A DNA stretch of 37,961 nt from an uncultured Bacteroidota bacterium (GCA_902797625.1 CADBTU010000110.1:1-37961); one strand, 5' to 3'; shown: positions 1-7,584, counted from the first letter of the stretch. Translations and numbers: made by a program. The notes: generated by a model from the sequence alone, not told the origin.

Positions 1-92
1 AGGGTAGAGCGGGAGCTTTTTTCCTGAACAGAACATATATTGCAATCAGAGCTTATAACGGCATCATGACGATTTACTACAAAAACTTTCAT
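1..92 (-). CDS. N-terminus of an unidentified protein, cut by the window edge
   Basis: An open frame begins with ATG at 92 and stays open for about 30 codons to the left edge (it starts MKVFVVNRHDAV and contains a C-x2-C pair, SDCNIC). It lies 47 bp downstream of the stop of the exporter-like gene on the same strand, so it may be the last visible member of the operon that includes the hydrogenase-like sensor. The fragment is too short to assign to a family. It could be a chance open frame; the short gap and matching strand favour a real gene. Confidence 0.35.
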   Translation of the reverse strand, partial: MKVFVVNRHDAVISSDCNICSVQEKSSRST

Positions 93-139
93 TTGGGAGT
101 TTTAGCGGACCAATATTTAGTATAGTGTAAAGGAAGCGG

Positions 140-1024
140 TTAAACAACCAATAAACCAATAGAACCTACTAAAAAGCCGAAAATGGCAGTAATTATTTTT
201 ATTATAAAAAATGTATTTTTCGAGTGTTCAACGAGAGGAATTCCTGCATGACCATTTTGTGAAATAGAGTTAGCAAGTAAAATAGAAAAAGGTATAGAGC
301 CTTGAAGGAAAAGAACTACAAAAACGAGATGGGGGCCAGAAATAGGCATGATACCAATAGAAACAGCTAACAGAAGAGCTAACCATAATGCAGTTGAGTT
401 GTTTTGTAAAAGAGAATCAATATCTACAGAGAGATTCAGAAATCCTACAGTCAAAAGAGTTAGGAAGATATAAAGAAATATTTTCAATGCGTGTTCTTTG
501 ATTATGTGGTTCCAAAGATGTTCTTTAGCAAAATGTACGATTTTATCTTTCAAAGTTAAGTTTTCATTATAGTGGTTTAGGCAGATATCATCAGATAGAT
601 TTGATTTTATTGAATATTTTTGCGGGGAGATTATATGGAGGGTTATTCCTATAGCAACTCCGAGAATAAAGAGTGTAGTTGTGAGTAGAATGGCAATTTT
701 GGGGTTCTGAGTAAAAAGGAAAATAGCTTCATCACCGAAAGTTGCGGTCATACCAGCGCAAAGAGCTGCGAGAGAGAGCATATTTCTTGAGTACATTGTA
801 ACTAAAATAAAACCACCCGCACATCCAGGCACAGCTCCAAGTGCACACGAAAGAAGTATTTCAAGAATTGGTTTGCCATGAATCTTATTAAAATAGTTAC
901 TTATAGTTGAAATATTAAAAAGTTCTACTAAGAGCATTATTAGTAACACTAATGCAGATACTTCAATAGATTCAGTAAAAGATTCGAATAGGATAGTAAG
1001 GAAAGAATCAGTAAGAGAGTTCAT
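140..1024 (-). CDS. ArsP_2-type putative 10-TM heavy-metal or manganese exporter
   Basis: This is a 294-residue integral membrane protein with about eight to ten hydrophobic segments. It resembles the family annotated as putative 10TM heavy-metal exporter or putative manganese transporter (PF11449). The family-like parts are an acidic patch in the first helices (ELFN), the Gly/Cys-rich stretch GAVPGCAGGF near residue 65, a GDEA motif after the third helix, and a second Gly/Pro-rich repeat (GIMPISGPH) near residue 228. The break between two related halves fits a duplicated transporter fold. The protein is on the short side for the family. It begins 6 bp after the hydrogenase-like sensor gene, so the two are almost certainly co-transcribed. 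The substrate cannot be read from sequence; metal, manganese or another small solute are all possible. Confidence 0.6.
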   Translation of the reverse strand: MNSLTDSFLTILFESFTESIEVSALVLLIMLLVELFNISTISNYFNKIHGKPILEILLSCALGAVPGCAGGFILVTMYSRNMLSLAALCAGMTATFGDEAIFLFTQNPKIAILLTTTLFILGVAIGITLHIISPQKYSIKSNLSDDICLNHYNENLTLKDKIVHFAKEHLWNHIIKEHALKIFLYIFLTLLTVGFLNLSVDIDSLLQNNSTALWLALLLAVSIGIMPISGPHLVFVVLFLQGSIPFSILLANSISQNGHAGIPLVEHSKNTFFIIKIITAIFGFLVGSIGLLVV

Positions 1025-1030
1025 AAAATA

Positions 1031-2404
1031 TTAAAGGTTGAATTTTTTAGCAAGAGAAGGATCTGTTTTTTTTGTGCCCCAAATTTTAGTTGCAATTTTA
1101 TGAGCTTCTTGAGGTGTAAGAAGTTCGCACTGTTCCATAGCTCGTTGAACAAATATACATTGATTTATTTCAGCTTCATTATTAACCACGGCATCAGCCA
1201 ATGATTTGCACGAAGGATAACCGCAAAGATGGCAATCTACCTGAGGTAGGTTTTGATTTATTTCAAAAGAGTGTTTCATTTTTTGCATCGCAATAGAAAC
1301 ATTTTCATCCATTTTGTCCATAGAACGAGGTTCAACAGAGCCGATAACAGAACGTTTACCTTCGAGATAGTCGAAATAATTAAGAAGGTCGTTATCTTCA
1401 TTATCAACTTCATCTGAGCATTTTTGCATTCTTTTACGCTGGCGTTCAATCATTAGGAAGCGATTTTCAGCAGTAAGAATGCCACCGCAACAACTACCAT
1501 CACAAGCTCTTAATTCGAGGAAGTCAATATCTTGAATATCTTCATCTTCAACTTTTTCAAGAAATTCAGATACATTGTGAATATCGTCAATTGCTAAATT
1601 CCTACCATGTTTAAGCATTTTTGTTTCGCCGCCAGTTAAGGGGTAAGAAATGCTTGCTTTCGATAGTCTATGGAATCTTACGGTTTCATCACAAATTTTA
1701 TATTCACCAGTTTTAATCACGCGAAGAACCTTGCTGTAAAGGTAATTCATATTAATAACACCTTTTACTATAGATTTTTCTTCGCCTACAGGACTTTTAA
1801 TAGCAGCGATTTTTGCAGCGCAAGGAGTAACGTAGAAAATGCCGACATCCTCTTCTTTAATACCATCGTCTATTAAGCTTTTACGGATATAGGCCGCAGT
1901 CATATCTAATGGTGGTTTTTTGAGGTAGATATTATCAGTGAGAACTGGGAATTTTACTTGAATTAAGCGAACCACAGCAGGACAGAACGAAGAGATAACG
2001 GGTTTTACAAGTTTTCCAGAATCTAAATCTTGCTGAATTTTAGACTTAATAAAATCAACACTTTTTTCTACTTCATAAACATATTTGAAACCTATGTGAA
2101 AAAGAGCAGAAAGAATGGTTCTTTCTTTAATTTTTTCTTCAAATTGAGATAAGAATATTGATGGAACCAAAAGTACAGGATATGCGCATTCATACACAGT
2201 TTGAAAGTCATCTTGTTCAATATATATGGCGTTTACTGGGCAGGCTACGTAGCAACGCCCGCAGTCAACACAACGATTAGGGTTGAGCACAGGTCTCCCG
2301 TTTTCAACGTGGATAGCATTGGTAGGACAAACGCCAGTACAATGTGAACAACCGATACATAGGTCGTATTTGAACTTCAGTGCATGATGGAAATCTTCTG
2401 CCAT
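1031..2404 (-). CDS. HydS-type [FeFe]-hydrogenase-like iron-sulfur sensor protein
   Basis: The 457-residue protein has three parts. First come two ferredoxin-type [4Fe-4S] sites (C16/19/22/26 and C45/48/51/55). Next is a hydrogenase large-subunit domain (about 75-310). Last is a four-cysteine FeS domain (C391/394/399/416). The four cysteines expected to hold the H-cluster are present: C141 in SSFCPAV, C195 in TPCAAK, and C301 and C305 in ACDGSC. Residues around the distal iron differ from catalytic enzymes: the proton-relay Cys is Phe140, and Met positions before the second and third ligands are Thr and Arg. This fits the sensory branch of the family, not a hydrogen-producing enzyme. There is no PAS domain, which many sensory members carry. 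It lies 21 bp downstream of a GHKL ATPase gene. I infer a hydrogen or redox sensor; a purely electron-carrying role is possible. Confidence 0.8.
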   Translation of the reverse strand: MAEDFHHALKFKYDLCIGCSHCTGVCPTNAIHVENGRPVLNPNRCVDCGRCYVACPVNAIYIEQDDFQTVYECAYPVLLVPSIFLSQFEEKIKERTILSALFHIGFKYVYEVEKSVDFIKSKIQQDLDSGKLVKPVISSFCPAVVRLIQVKFPVLTDNIYLKKPPLDMTAAYIRKSLIDDGIKEEDVGIFYVTPCAAKIAAIKSPVGEEKSIVKGVINMNYLYSKVLRVIKTGEYKICDETVRFHRLSKASISYPLTGGETKMLKHGRNLAIDDIHNVSEFLEKVEDEDIQDIDFLELRACDGSCCGGILTAENRFLMIERQRKRMQKCSDEVDNEDNDLLNYFDYLEGKRSVIGSVEPRSMDKMDENVSIAMQKMKHSFEINQNLPQVDCHLCGYPSCKSLADAVVNNEAEINQCIFVQRAMEQCELLTPQEAHKIATKIWGTKKTDPSLAKKFNL

Positions 2405-2425
2405 AGTTAAGGTGTTAAATTTACG

Positions 2426-2845
2426 TTATTGAGCAAAAAAGTAGTTAGTAAATTCAATGGTAGTACCTTTGCCAACCTCAGATTTTATATTCAGATTATC
2501 TGAGTTGTTTTTTATATTGGGTAATCCCATGCCAGCTCCGAATCCCATCTCACGAACTTTAGGAGAAGCCGTAGAAAATCCTTTTTGCATAGCTTTTTCA
2601 ATATCAGGAATGCCAGGTCCTTCATCAGAAAGGACTATAGTTACGTGATCGTCTTCCAGATTTACGAATATATCTCCGCGATATGCATGAGCAACAATAT
2701 TAACTTCGGCTTCGTAAAGTGCAACTACGGTTTTCTTTACTATTTCTGGGCTTACCCCGATTTTTTTTAACATTCGTTTCACTTGACTGGAAGTTGAACC
2801 AGCATTAGTAAAATCTCCGCCTTCAACGTGGTATGTAAAATTCAT
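2426..2845 (-). CDS. Small GHKL ATPase (anti-sigma factor / RsbW-like)
   Basis: A stand-alone 139-residue ATPase domain of the GHKL fold, as in SpoIIAB and RsbW serine kinases. Visible boxes are the N-box (EAEVNIVAHA, about 46-55), G1 (SDEGPGIPD), G2 (GFGAGMGLPNI) and G3 (GKGTTIEF). There is no sensor, dimerisation or transmembrane part, so it probably acts in the cytoplasm on a partner protein. It sits 15 bp after the DRTGG gene and 21 bp before the hydrogenase-like sensor gene. The same trio of families is found next to hydrogenase genes in anaerobes such as Thermotoga and clostridia. A role as signalling kinase or as an ATP-dependent partner of the sensor is inferred from that context. No phosphorylation target is evident in the window. 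Confidence 0.8.
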   Translation of the reverse strand: MNFTYHVEGGDFTNAGSTSSQVKRMLKKIGVSPEIVKKTVVALYEAEVNIVAHAYRGDIFVNLEDDHVTIVLSDEGPGIPDIEKAMQKGFSTASPKVREMGFGAGMGLPNIKNNSDNLNIKSEVGKGTTIEFTNYFFAQ

Positions 2846-2860
2846 AAATATAAATTTTTG

Positions 2861-3208
2861 TTAATATACAGGGGGGAGCCCCGCAGCATAGAGTATGCCA
2901 GATGTTTTGAACATTGAATATTTAGTTCTAATGATTACCATATCATTATCTTCGGCCAATTCGAGCATATCATCAGTAACCTCTTTACCGCGAACAATCA
3001 AAATGTAGTTGATGTCTGACATTTCGCAAGTTCTAATAGATTGTAAATTGCAAAGGCCAGTAAGAAGCATAAGGCCATCATTGTCTTTTAATGTAAGAAC
3101 ATCACTCATCAAGTCGGAGGCAAATACACAGGCAACCTCTTCTTTTACTCGCTCATCTCCGCAAAGTATCTCACCTTGCACTAAATTGATAATCTCTTCA
3201 ATTGTCAT
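2861..3208 (-). CDS. DRTGG-domain protein, HydS-linked copy
   Basis: A 115-residue protein made of a single DRTGG-like domain, a ligand-binding module otherwise known beside CBS domains and in phosphotransacetylase-type proteins. I chose the ATG at 3208 (MTIEEIINLV). A longer frame reaches 3313, but that would run across the promoter and into cstA, and its extra N-terminus is unlike the family. A TATATTTG -7 box about 30 bp upstream supports this start. Conserved pieces are SDLMSDVL near residue 33 and DDMLELAEDND near 79. The gene opens the operon DRTGG - GHKL ATPase - HydS-like - exporter. It is a clear relative of the DRTGG protein at 28490-28825 and probably senses a nucleotide or small metabolite; the ligand is unknown. 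Confidence 0.75.
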   Translation of the reverse strand: MTIEEIINLVQGEILCGDERVKEEVACVFASDLMSDVLTLKDNDGLMLLTGLCNLQSIRTCEMSDINYILIVRGKEVTDDMLELAEDNDMVIIRTKYSMFKTSGILYAAGLPPVY

Positions 3209-3237
3209 AGTTCTATTTTCGAAATTAAAACAATCCG

Positions 3238-3245
3238 CAAATATA
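3238..3245 (-). promoter_or_regulatory. Promoter -7 box of the DRTGG/HydS operon
   Basis: On the minus strand the sequence reads TATATTTGCG, matching the Bacteroidota -7 consensus TAnnTTTG. It lies about 30 bp upstream of the chosen ATG at 3208. It is divergent from the cstA promoter 34 bp away. Confidence 0.6.
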
Positions 3246-3278
3246 CATTTTCTTAATACATTAAGATTCAAAAAAATG

Positions 3279-3286
3279 TACTTTTG
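3279..3286 (+). promoter_or_regulatory. Promoter -7 box of cstA
   Basis: TGTACTTTTGC contains a perfect TAnnTTTG element 26 bp upstream of the cstA ATG at 3312. No convincing -33 TTTG is seen at the usual spacing. The two divergent promoters share a 103-bp intergenic region, so one regulator could affect both. Confidence 0.6.
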
Positions 3287-3311
3287 CACGTTATTTAAGA
3301 TAAAAATTATC

Positions 3312-4742
3312 ATGATTACTTTTTGGATTTCGTTGATACTATTAGTGTTAGGATATCTTATTTATGGCAAATTTGTAGAGAATATTTTCTGTATAAATGA
3401 AAAGAGTGTAACACCTGCTGTCAGCATGTCGGATGGTGTAGATTATGTTCCTATGAAGTCTTGGAAGCTTTTCTTAATACAATTTCTCAATATAGCTGGT
3501 GTAGGTCCTATATGCGGTGCAATAATGGGAGCTCAATTTGGTTCTGCATCATATCTTTGGATAGTTTTTGGTTGTATCTTCGGAGGAGCTGTACACGATT
3601 TCTTTTCTGGAATGATCTCTCTGAGAGAAAAAGGTGCAAGTCTCCCAGAAATTCACGGAAAATACCTTGGAGATGGCATTAAGCAGTTTATGAGAGGATT
3701 TATGGTTATCCTTATGATTCTTGTAGGTGTAGTTTTTGTAAATACTCCTGCACAACTTTTGCAGTCTCAATTTACGCCAAATTGTAGTGTTTATGTATGG
3801 GTTGTAATTATATTAGGTTATTATCTGATTGCAACATTACTTCCGATAGACAAAGTTATAGGAAAGATTTATCCTATATTCGGTTTTTTACTTATAGGTA
3901 TGGCTTTGGCGATAGTGGCAGCCTTTGTAATATATCGCCCAGAAATACCAGAAATATCTGATGGATTACAAAATTTAAATCCTAATACCGCCGATAATCC
4001 AATATTTCCAATGATGTTTATTTCAATAGCTTGTGGGGCTGTTTCGGGGTTTCACGCAACGCAATCTACACTTGTAGCACGTTGTATGGTAAATGAAAAT
4101 CAAGGGCGAAAAATTTTTTATGGTGCAATGATTATTGAAGGTGTTGTTGCCTTAATATGGGCTGCTGCTGCATCTTATTTCTACCATGATAATCCAGAAT
4201 TGCTCACCAAAAGCGGTCCAGCAATGGTAGGTGTTATAGCCGAAAAATGGTTTCCTCGCACTATTGCTGTGGTAACAGTGTTAGGTGTGATAAGTGCGGC
4301 TATCACATCTGGAGATACAGCTCTGCGTTCTGGAAGATTGATTATTGCCGATTTTTTGAATTTAGAGCAAAAAAGTATAAATAAACGCTTAAGGATAGCT
4401 ATTCCATTATTTCTTGTAACTGCTGTTTTCTTGATTTTTAGCCTCGCAGCTCCCAAAGGCTTTGCAGTTATTTGGCAATATTTTTCATGGGCAAATCAGT
4501 TTTTGGCCGCATTTACTCTTTGGGCTATTACAGTGTATTTGGCACGAACTAATACTAAAAAGTTTTTCTTGGTATCTTTAATACCTGCTCTTTTTATGAC
4601 TATGGTTACTTCGAGTTTTCTATTTGTCTCTAAAACTTGTCTTGGTTTATTTTGTCCATGTACATTGGGATATGTTTTATCCGCTTTAATAACTATTCTA
4701 ACCTTGGTGTTTTTTTTGAAAAAAGAAGTTTATAGATCTTAA
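3312..4742 (+). CDS. cstA: CstA-family carbon starvation / peptide or pyruvate transporter
   Basis: A 476-residue polytopic membrane protein of the CstA family. In Escherichia coli, family members import peptides or pyruvate during carbon limitation. Family features seen are SWKLFLIQFLNIAGVGPICG near residue 50, the segment GAVHDFFSGMISLREKG near 95, and the region ISAAITSGDTALRSGR near 340. I start at ATG 3312 (MITFWISL). The frame is open upstream to 3009, but that part overlaps the divergent gene and has no membrane character. A perfect -7 box lies just upstream. The length matches the short Bacteroidota and clostridial form, not the 700-residue enterobacterial form. A cluster of three cysteines (CLGLFCPC) lies in the last loop. 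Transcription probably ends at the hairpin at 4940-4983. Confidence 0.9.
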   Translation: MITFWISLILLVLGYLIYGKFVENIFCINEKSVTPAVSMSDGVDYVPMKSWKLFLIQFLNIAGVGPICGAIMGAQFGSASYLWIVFGCIFGGAVHDFFSGMISLREKGASLPEIHGKYLGDGIKQFMRGFMVILMILVGVVFVNTPAQLLQSQFTPNCSVYVWVVIILGYYLIATLLPIDKVIGKIYPIFGFLLIGMALAIVAAFVIYRPEIPEISDGLQNLNPNTADNPIFPMMFISIACGAVSGFHATQSTLVARCMVNENQGRKIFYGAMIIEGVVALIWAAAASYFYHDNPELLTKSGPAMVGVIAEKWFPRTIAVVTVLGVISAAITSGDTALRSGRLIIADFLNLEQKSINKRLRIAIPLFLVTAVFLIFSLAAPKGFAVIWQYFSWANQFLAAFTLWAITVYLARTNTKKFFLVSLIPALFMTMVTSSFLFVSKTCLGLFCPCTLGYVLSALITILTLVFFLKKEVYRS

Positions 4743-4745
4743 TGT

Positions 4746-4952
4746 CTATTTTTTGGGAGTGTGTCGCTCTCGTAAATACTTTTCCACGTGTGCGCGATAG
4801 GTACCAAAGCAGTTGCTTCCAATCGTAGGAATAGGCCAAATATGAATACAACTGTGTTTGAGAAGAGAATTGAAATGGATTTCCTGAGAAACAACATAAT
4901 TAAAACAGGTTATTTTATTTTCATAGCGAAAACCTAACAAAACAGAGACCAA
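4746..4952 (-). pseudogene. Possible gene remnant between cstA and the M3 peptidase
   Basis: An open frame on the minus strand ends in a protein-like tail (HIWPIPTIGSNCFGTYRAHV, then EKYLRERHTPKK). It contains no ATG. The only start-like codon, a TTG, lies inside the arm of the terminator hairpin, and upstream codons run into a stop near 5004. I cannot name a family. It may be the decayed 3' end of a lost gene, or a chance open frame. Confidence 0.2.
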
Positions 4953-4983
4953 CCTAAAATTACTTTTTAGTTGGCCTCTGTTT
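4940..4983. terminator. Bidirectional terminator between cstA and the M3 peptidase gene
   Basis: The arms AAACAGAG..CCAAC and GTTGG.CTCTGTTT pair almost fully, with a mismatch and a one-base bulge. They sit between A-rich and T-rich flanks. The hairpin is 26 bp beyond the stop of the minus-strand peptidase gene and about 200 bp beyond the cstA stop, so it can serve both convergent genes. Confidence 0.65.
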
Positions 4984-5009
4984 AATTTTAAGAACAGATT
5001 ACATTATCA

Positions 5010-7133
5010 TTATTTTAGACTTCTATTTTTCAGAAGAGGTTCAATAGAAGGCTTTTGTCCGCGGAAAGCAACATACAAATTCATTGCATCATCAGTGTTT
5101 CCGCGCTCTAAAATATTAGTTCTAAAAGAAATAGCCGTAGCAGGGTCGAATATTCCTTTTTCTTTGAAATATTGGTAAGCATCATTATCCAATACAGCCG
5201 ACCAAGTATAACTATAGTATCCTGCAGCGTATCCACCAGAGAAGATATGCTGGAAATAAGGACTTCTATAACGAGATATTATGGAGTTAATAAGTCCTAT
5301 TTTTTCCATTCTATCATTTTCAAAATCAGGGAGTTTTAAGTTAGTTGATTCTGTAATAACATGGTAATCCATATCTAAAATAGATGCGGCTAAAAGTTCT
5401 GTATTTACAAAGCCTTGTCCGTATGTTGACGCAGCATTAATTTTATCAATAAGTTCATTAGGTATCAATTCGCCAGTTTTATAATGGTGAGCATAAATCT
5501 TCAAAACTTCAGGTTCAAAGGCAAAATGCTCCATAAATTGAGATGGCATTTCAACAAAATCTCTTGGAACATTGGTGCCAGATAGAGTAGGGTAGTGGCA
5601 ACGAGAAAGGATACTATGCAGCGCATGTCCAAATTCGTGATACAGAGTTTCTGTTTCATCAATATTTAAAAGGGAAGGTTTGTCGCCAATAGGTTTTGTG
5701 AAATTGAATACAAGAGAAACAACGGGGATAACATTATTTCCGTTTCTATCATAATATTGTTCACGGAAATTTGTCATCCAAGCACCGCTTCTTTTACTTT
5801 CACGAGGAAAAAAATCCATATATACAATGGCTATAACTTCGTTGTTATCAATAACTTCAAAAGCTTTAACATCTTTATGGTAAACAGGTATTTGAGTGTT
5901 TTCTTTGAAAGTTAAGCCATATAATCTTTCGCACACGTAAAATAGACCTTTTTGAGCAGAATCAAGAGAAAGATAAGGTCTAATATCATCATCATTAAGG
6001 TCATATTTTTCTTTTCTCAATTTTTCAGCATAAAAACGCCAATCGTATGGTTGTAGTGTTCCAGAGAAGCCGTCATTATTAAGCATTTTCTGATATGTGG
6101 CGGCCTCTTCTTTAGCTTTTTCAAGAGCAGGAGTCCAAACTTTCATAAGCAAGTCATAAACGTTGTTTGCATTTTTTGCCATACAATTATCCAAAACATA
6201 ATTTGCATAATTATCAAATCCAAGAATTTGAGCTTTTTCGATTCTTAGATTTGTAATCTCGTTAATTATACTATTGTTTGAAAACTCACCATTGAGGCAT
6301 CGACTTGAATAAGCGGTCCACAATTCTTTTCTAAGATTACGATTTTTACAATTTTGTAAAAATGGTTCCATTGATGGGATATGAACAGTAAAAGCGTATT
6401 TTCCTTTAGGGTTTTCGGAATTTTTGGCAGTTTCCATAGCTGCATCAAGTTGCGCTTCCGTTAATCCATCAAGATCATTTTCATCATTTACGAATAGTAT
6501 ATAGTTGTTCGTGGCTCCAAGCACATTGTTTCCAAATTTAAGGGTTAAGGAAGATATTCTTTCATTGATTTCTCTAAAACGACTTTGTTTTTCTTTTGGA
6601 ATGTTGGCACCGCCACGTACGAAACCATTATAAATAATATAGAGAAGTCTTCTTTGTTCTGGATTTAAATTCTCTTTATCTTGATTTTGATAAACAATCT
6701 TAATCTTTTCGAATAGTTTTTCGTTCAACATCAAATTGTCTTGGTGTCGAGTTAAAAGAGGAATAATAGTATCTGCCAATTGTTCCATCTCTTTATCATT
6801 GCAACATTCAGTGAGATTAAGAAAAACAGAAGCAACTTTATTTAAGAGTTCTCCACTGTATTCGTAAGGAATTACTGTATTGCTAAAAGTAGGTTGTTCG
6901 GAATTAGAGCAGATAGATTCAACAATTTCACACTGTTGGCGAATACCTTCTTTTATAGCAGGTAGGTAATGTTTGTGTTCGATTTTGTTAAATGGAGGAA
7001 CTTCATAAGGTGTTTCCCATTCTTGCATAAAAGGATTGTTTGATAACTGCGAAGAATCATTTTTCTTCTTACAACTTGAAAGTAAACAGGTGGTTGCAAA
7101 TAACACTACCATAAATTTAAAATTATTTCTCAT
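5010..7133 (-). CDS. dcp: M3-family metallopeptidase lipoprotein (peptidyl-dipeptidase Dcp-like)
   Basis: A 707-residue zinc peptidase of family M3, which removes dipeptides from the C-terminus of oligopeptides. The zinc site HEFGHALH is at about residues 499-506. The distal part, with the usual Tyr/His-rich segment (GGYAAGYYSYTW), supports an active enzyme. The start at 7133 gives a lipoprotein signal, MRNNFKFMVVLFATTCLLSSC, with a lipobox ending in Cys21. This puts the enzyme on the cell envelope. The longer frame to 7184 adds 17 residues over the promoter and is unlikely. A TACATTTGC promoter element lies just upstream. The gene stands alone, between a terminator and a divergent promoter region. 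OpdA/oligopeptidase A is an alternative label; the N-terminal region (MQEWETPYEVPPF) is typical of Bacteroidota Dcp. Confidence 0.9.
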   Translation of the reverse strand: MRNNFKFMVVLFATTCLLSSCKKKNDSSQLSNNPFMQEWETPYEVPPFNKIEHKHYLPAIKEGIRQQCEIVESICSNSEQPTFSNTVIPYEYSGELLNKVASVFLNLTECCNDKEMEQLADTIIPLLTRHQDNLMLNEKLFEKIKIVYQNQDKENLNPEQRRLLYIIYNGFVRGGANIPKEKQSRFREINERISSLTLKFGNNVLGATNNYILFVNDENDLDGLTEAQLDAAMETAKNSENPKGKYAFTVHIPSMEPFLQNCKNRNLRKELWTAYSSRCLNGEFSNNSIINEITNLRIEKAQILGFDNYANYVLDNCMAKNANNVYDLLMKVWTPALEKAKEEAATYQKMLNNDGFSGTLQPYDWRFYAEKLRKEKYDLNDDDIRPYLSLDSAQKGLFYVCERLYGLTFKENTQIPVYHKDVKAFEVIDNNEVIAIVYMDFFPRESKRSGAWMTNFREQYYDRNGNNVIPVVSLVFNFTKPIGDKPSLLNIDETETLYHEFGHALHSILSRCHYPTLSGTNVPRDFVEMPSQFMEHFAFEPEVLKIYAHHYKTGELIPNELIDKINAASTYGQGFVNTELLAASILDMDYHVITESTNLKLPDFENDRMEKIGLINSIISRYRSPYFQHIFSGGYAAGYYSYTWSAVLDNDAYQYFKEKGIFDPATAISFRTNILERGNTDDAMNLYVAFRGQKPSIEPLLKNRSLK

Positions 7134-7153
7134 AGATTTTAATTTATAAAACG

Positions 7154-7161
7154 CAAATGTA
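7154..7161 (-). promoter_or_regulatory. Promoter -7 box of the M3 peptidase gene
   Basis: The minus strand reads TGTACATTTGCG, a perfect TAnnTTTG, 21 bp upstream of the chosen ATG at 7133. It supports that start over the upstream one at 7184. Confidence 0.6.
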
Positions 7162-7329
7162 CAAAATAATATGTATAGTCGCATTTATATTTTTATTCTT
7201 AAAACAATAAAAACTTTTACTCTATTTTTTCTAATTAAAGCCAAAATTCTCCGAAATTGAAACAATAAAATTAACTAATATTTATTAAATAATTTTACGT
7301 CGATTTATAACTGTTTGGTTTTAAGGTTG
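7162..7329. other. AT-rich intergenic DNA
   Basis: This is the first part of a 451-bp gap between the peptidase gene and the secreted protein gene. I see no gene, RNA or repeat in it, only very AT-rich sequence leading to the phased A-tracts. Confidence 0.5.
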
Positions 7330-7356
7330 AAAAAAAAATAAAAAAAAATAAAAAAA
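7330..7356 (+). promoter_or_regulatory. Phased A-tracts (bent DNA / UP-like element)
   Basis: Three A-runs of 9, 9 and 7 bases are separated by single T residues, so they repeat every 10 bp. This is close to one helical turn, the arrangement that gives intrinsic curvature. They end three bases before the -33 element of the next promoter, where an UP element would act. Confidence 0.6.
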
Positions 7357-7359
7357 CTC

Positions 7360-7390
7360 TTGACAAAGCATATTTTTGATTGTATTTTTG
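7360..7390 (+). promoter_or_regulatory. Strong promoter for the secreted protein genes at 7585 and 8159
   Basis: A TTG at 7360-7362 is followed, after 20 bases, by TATTTTTG at 7383-7390. This is a good match to Bacteroidota -33 and -7 elements at normal spacing. A second TATTTTTG at 7371-7378 overlaps the spacer and is placed too close to the TTG. The predicted start near 7397 gives a leader of about 190 bases. Confidence 0.6.
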
Positions 7391-7480
7391 TAATGTTCAA
7401 AAGGGTTAGCCTCCCCACGAATAAAAATTAGTTGAAAACAAAAATATTATAAAGGCTTATGAAGAAATAAAACAAATTAA

Positions 7481-7532
7481 AAGGTTGCAATTCCTTAAAA
7501 ATTGCCGCGACAAGAAAACACTTGTCAACCTT
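7481..7532 (+). ncRNA. Predicted three-way-junction RNA in the 5' leader
   Basis: Three perfect 6-bp helices pack into 52 bases. The outer stem is AAGGTT (7481-7486) with AACCTT (7527-7532). Hairpin 1 is GCAATT (7487-7492) with AATTGC (7500-7505) and a 7-base loop. Hairpin 2 is GACAAG (7509-7514) with CTTGTC (7521-7526) and a 6-base loop. The junction has only three unpaired bases (7506-7508). It lies 52 bases upstream of the ATG at 7585. I do not recognise it as a known riboswitch. It could be a cis-regulator, an mRNA stabiliser or a small RNA. Confidence 0.5.
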
Positions 7533-7584
7533 GCGAAAATAGGTAATCACAGAAACAAAATTATTAACCAAAAAAACAAAAACA

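Noticed and set aside
1670-1876. Plus-strand open frame inside the hydrogenase-like gene
   Set aside because: It is antisense to a strongly conserved coding region and shows no family similarity.
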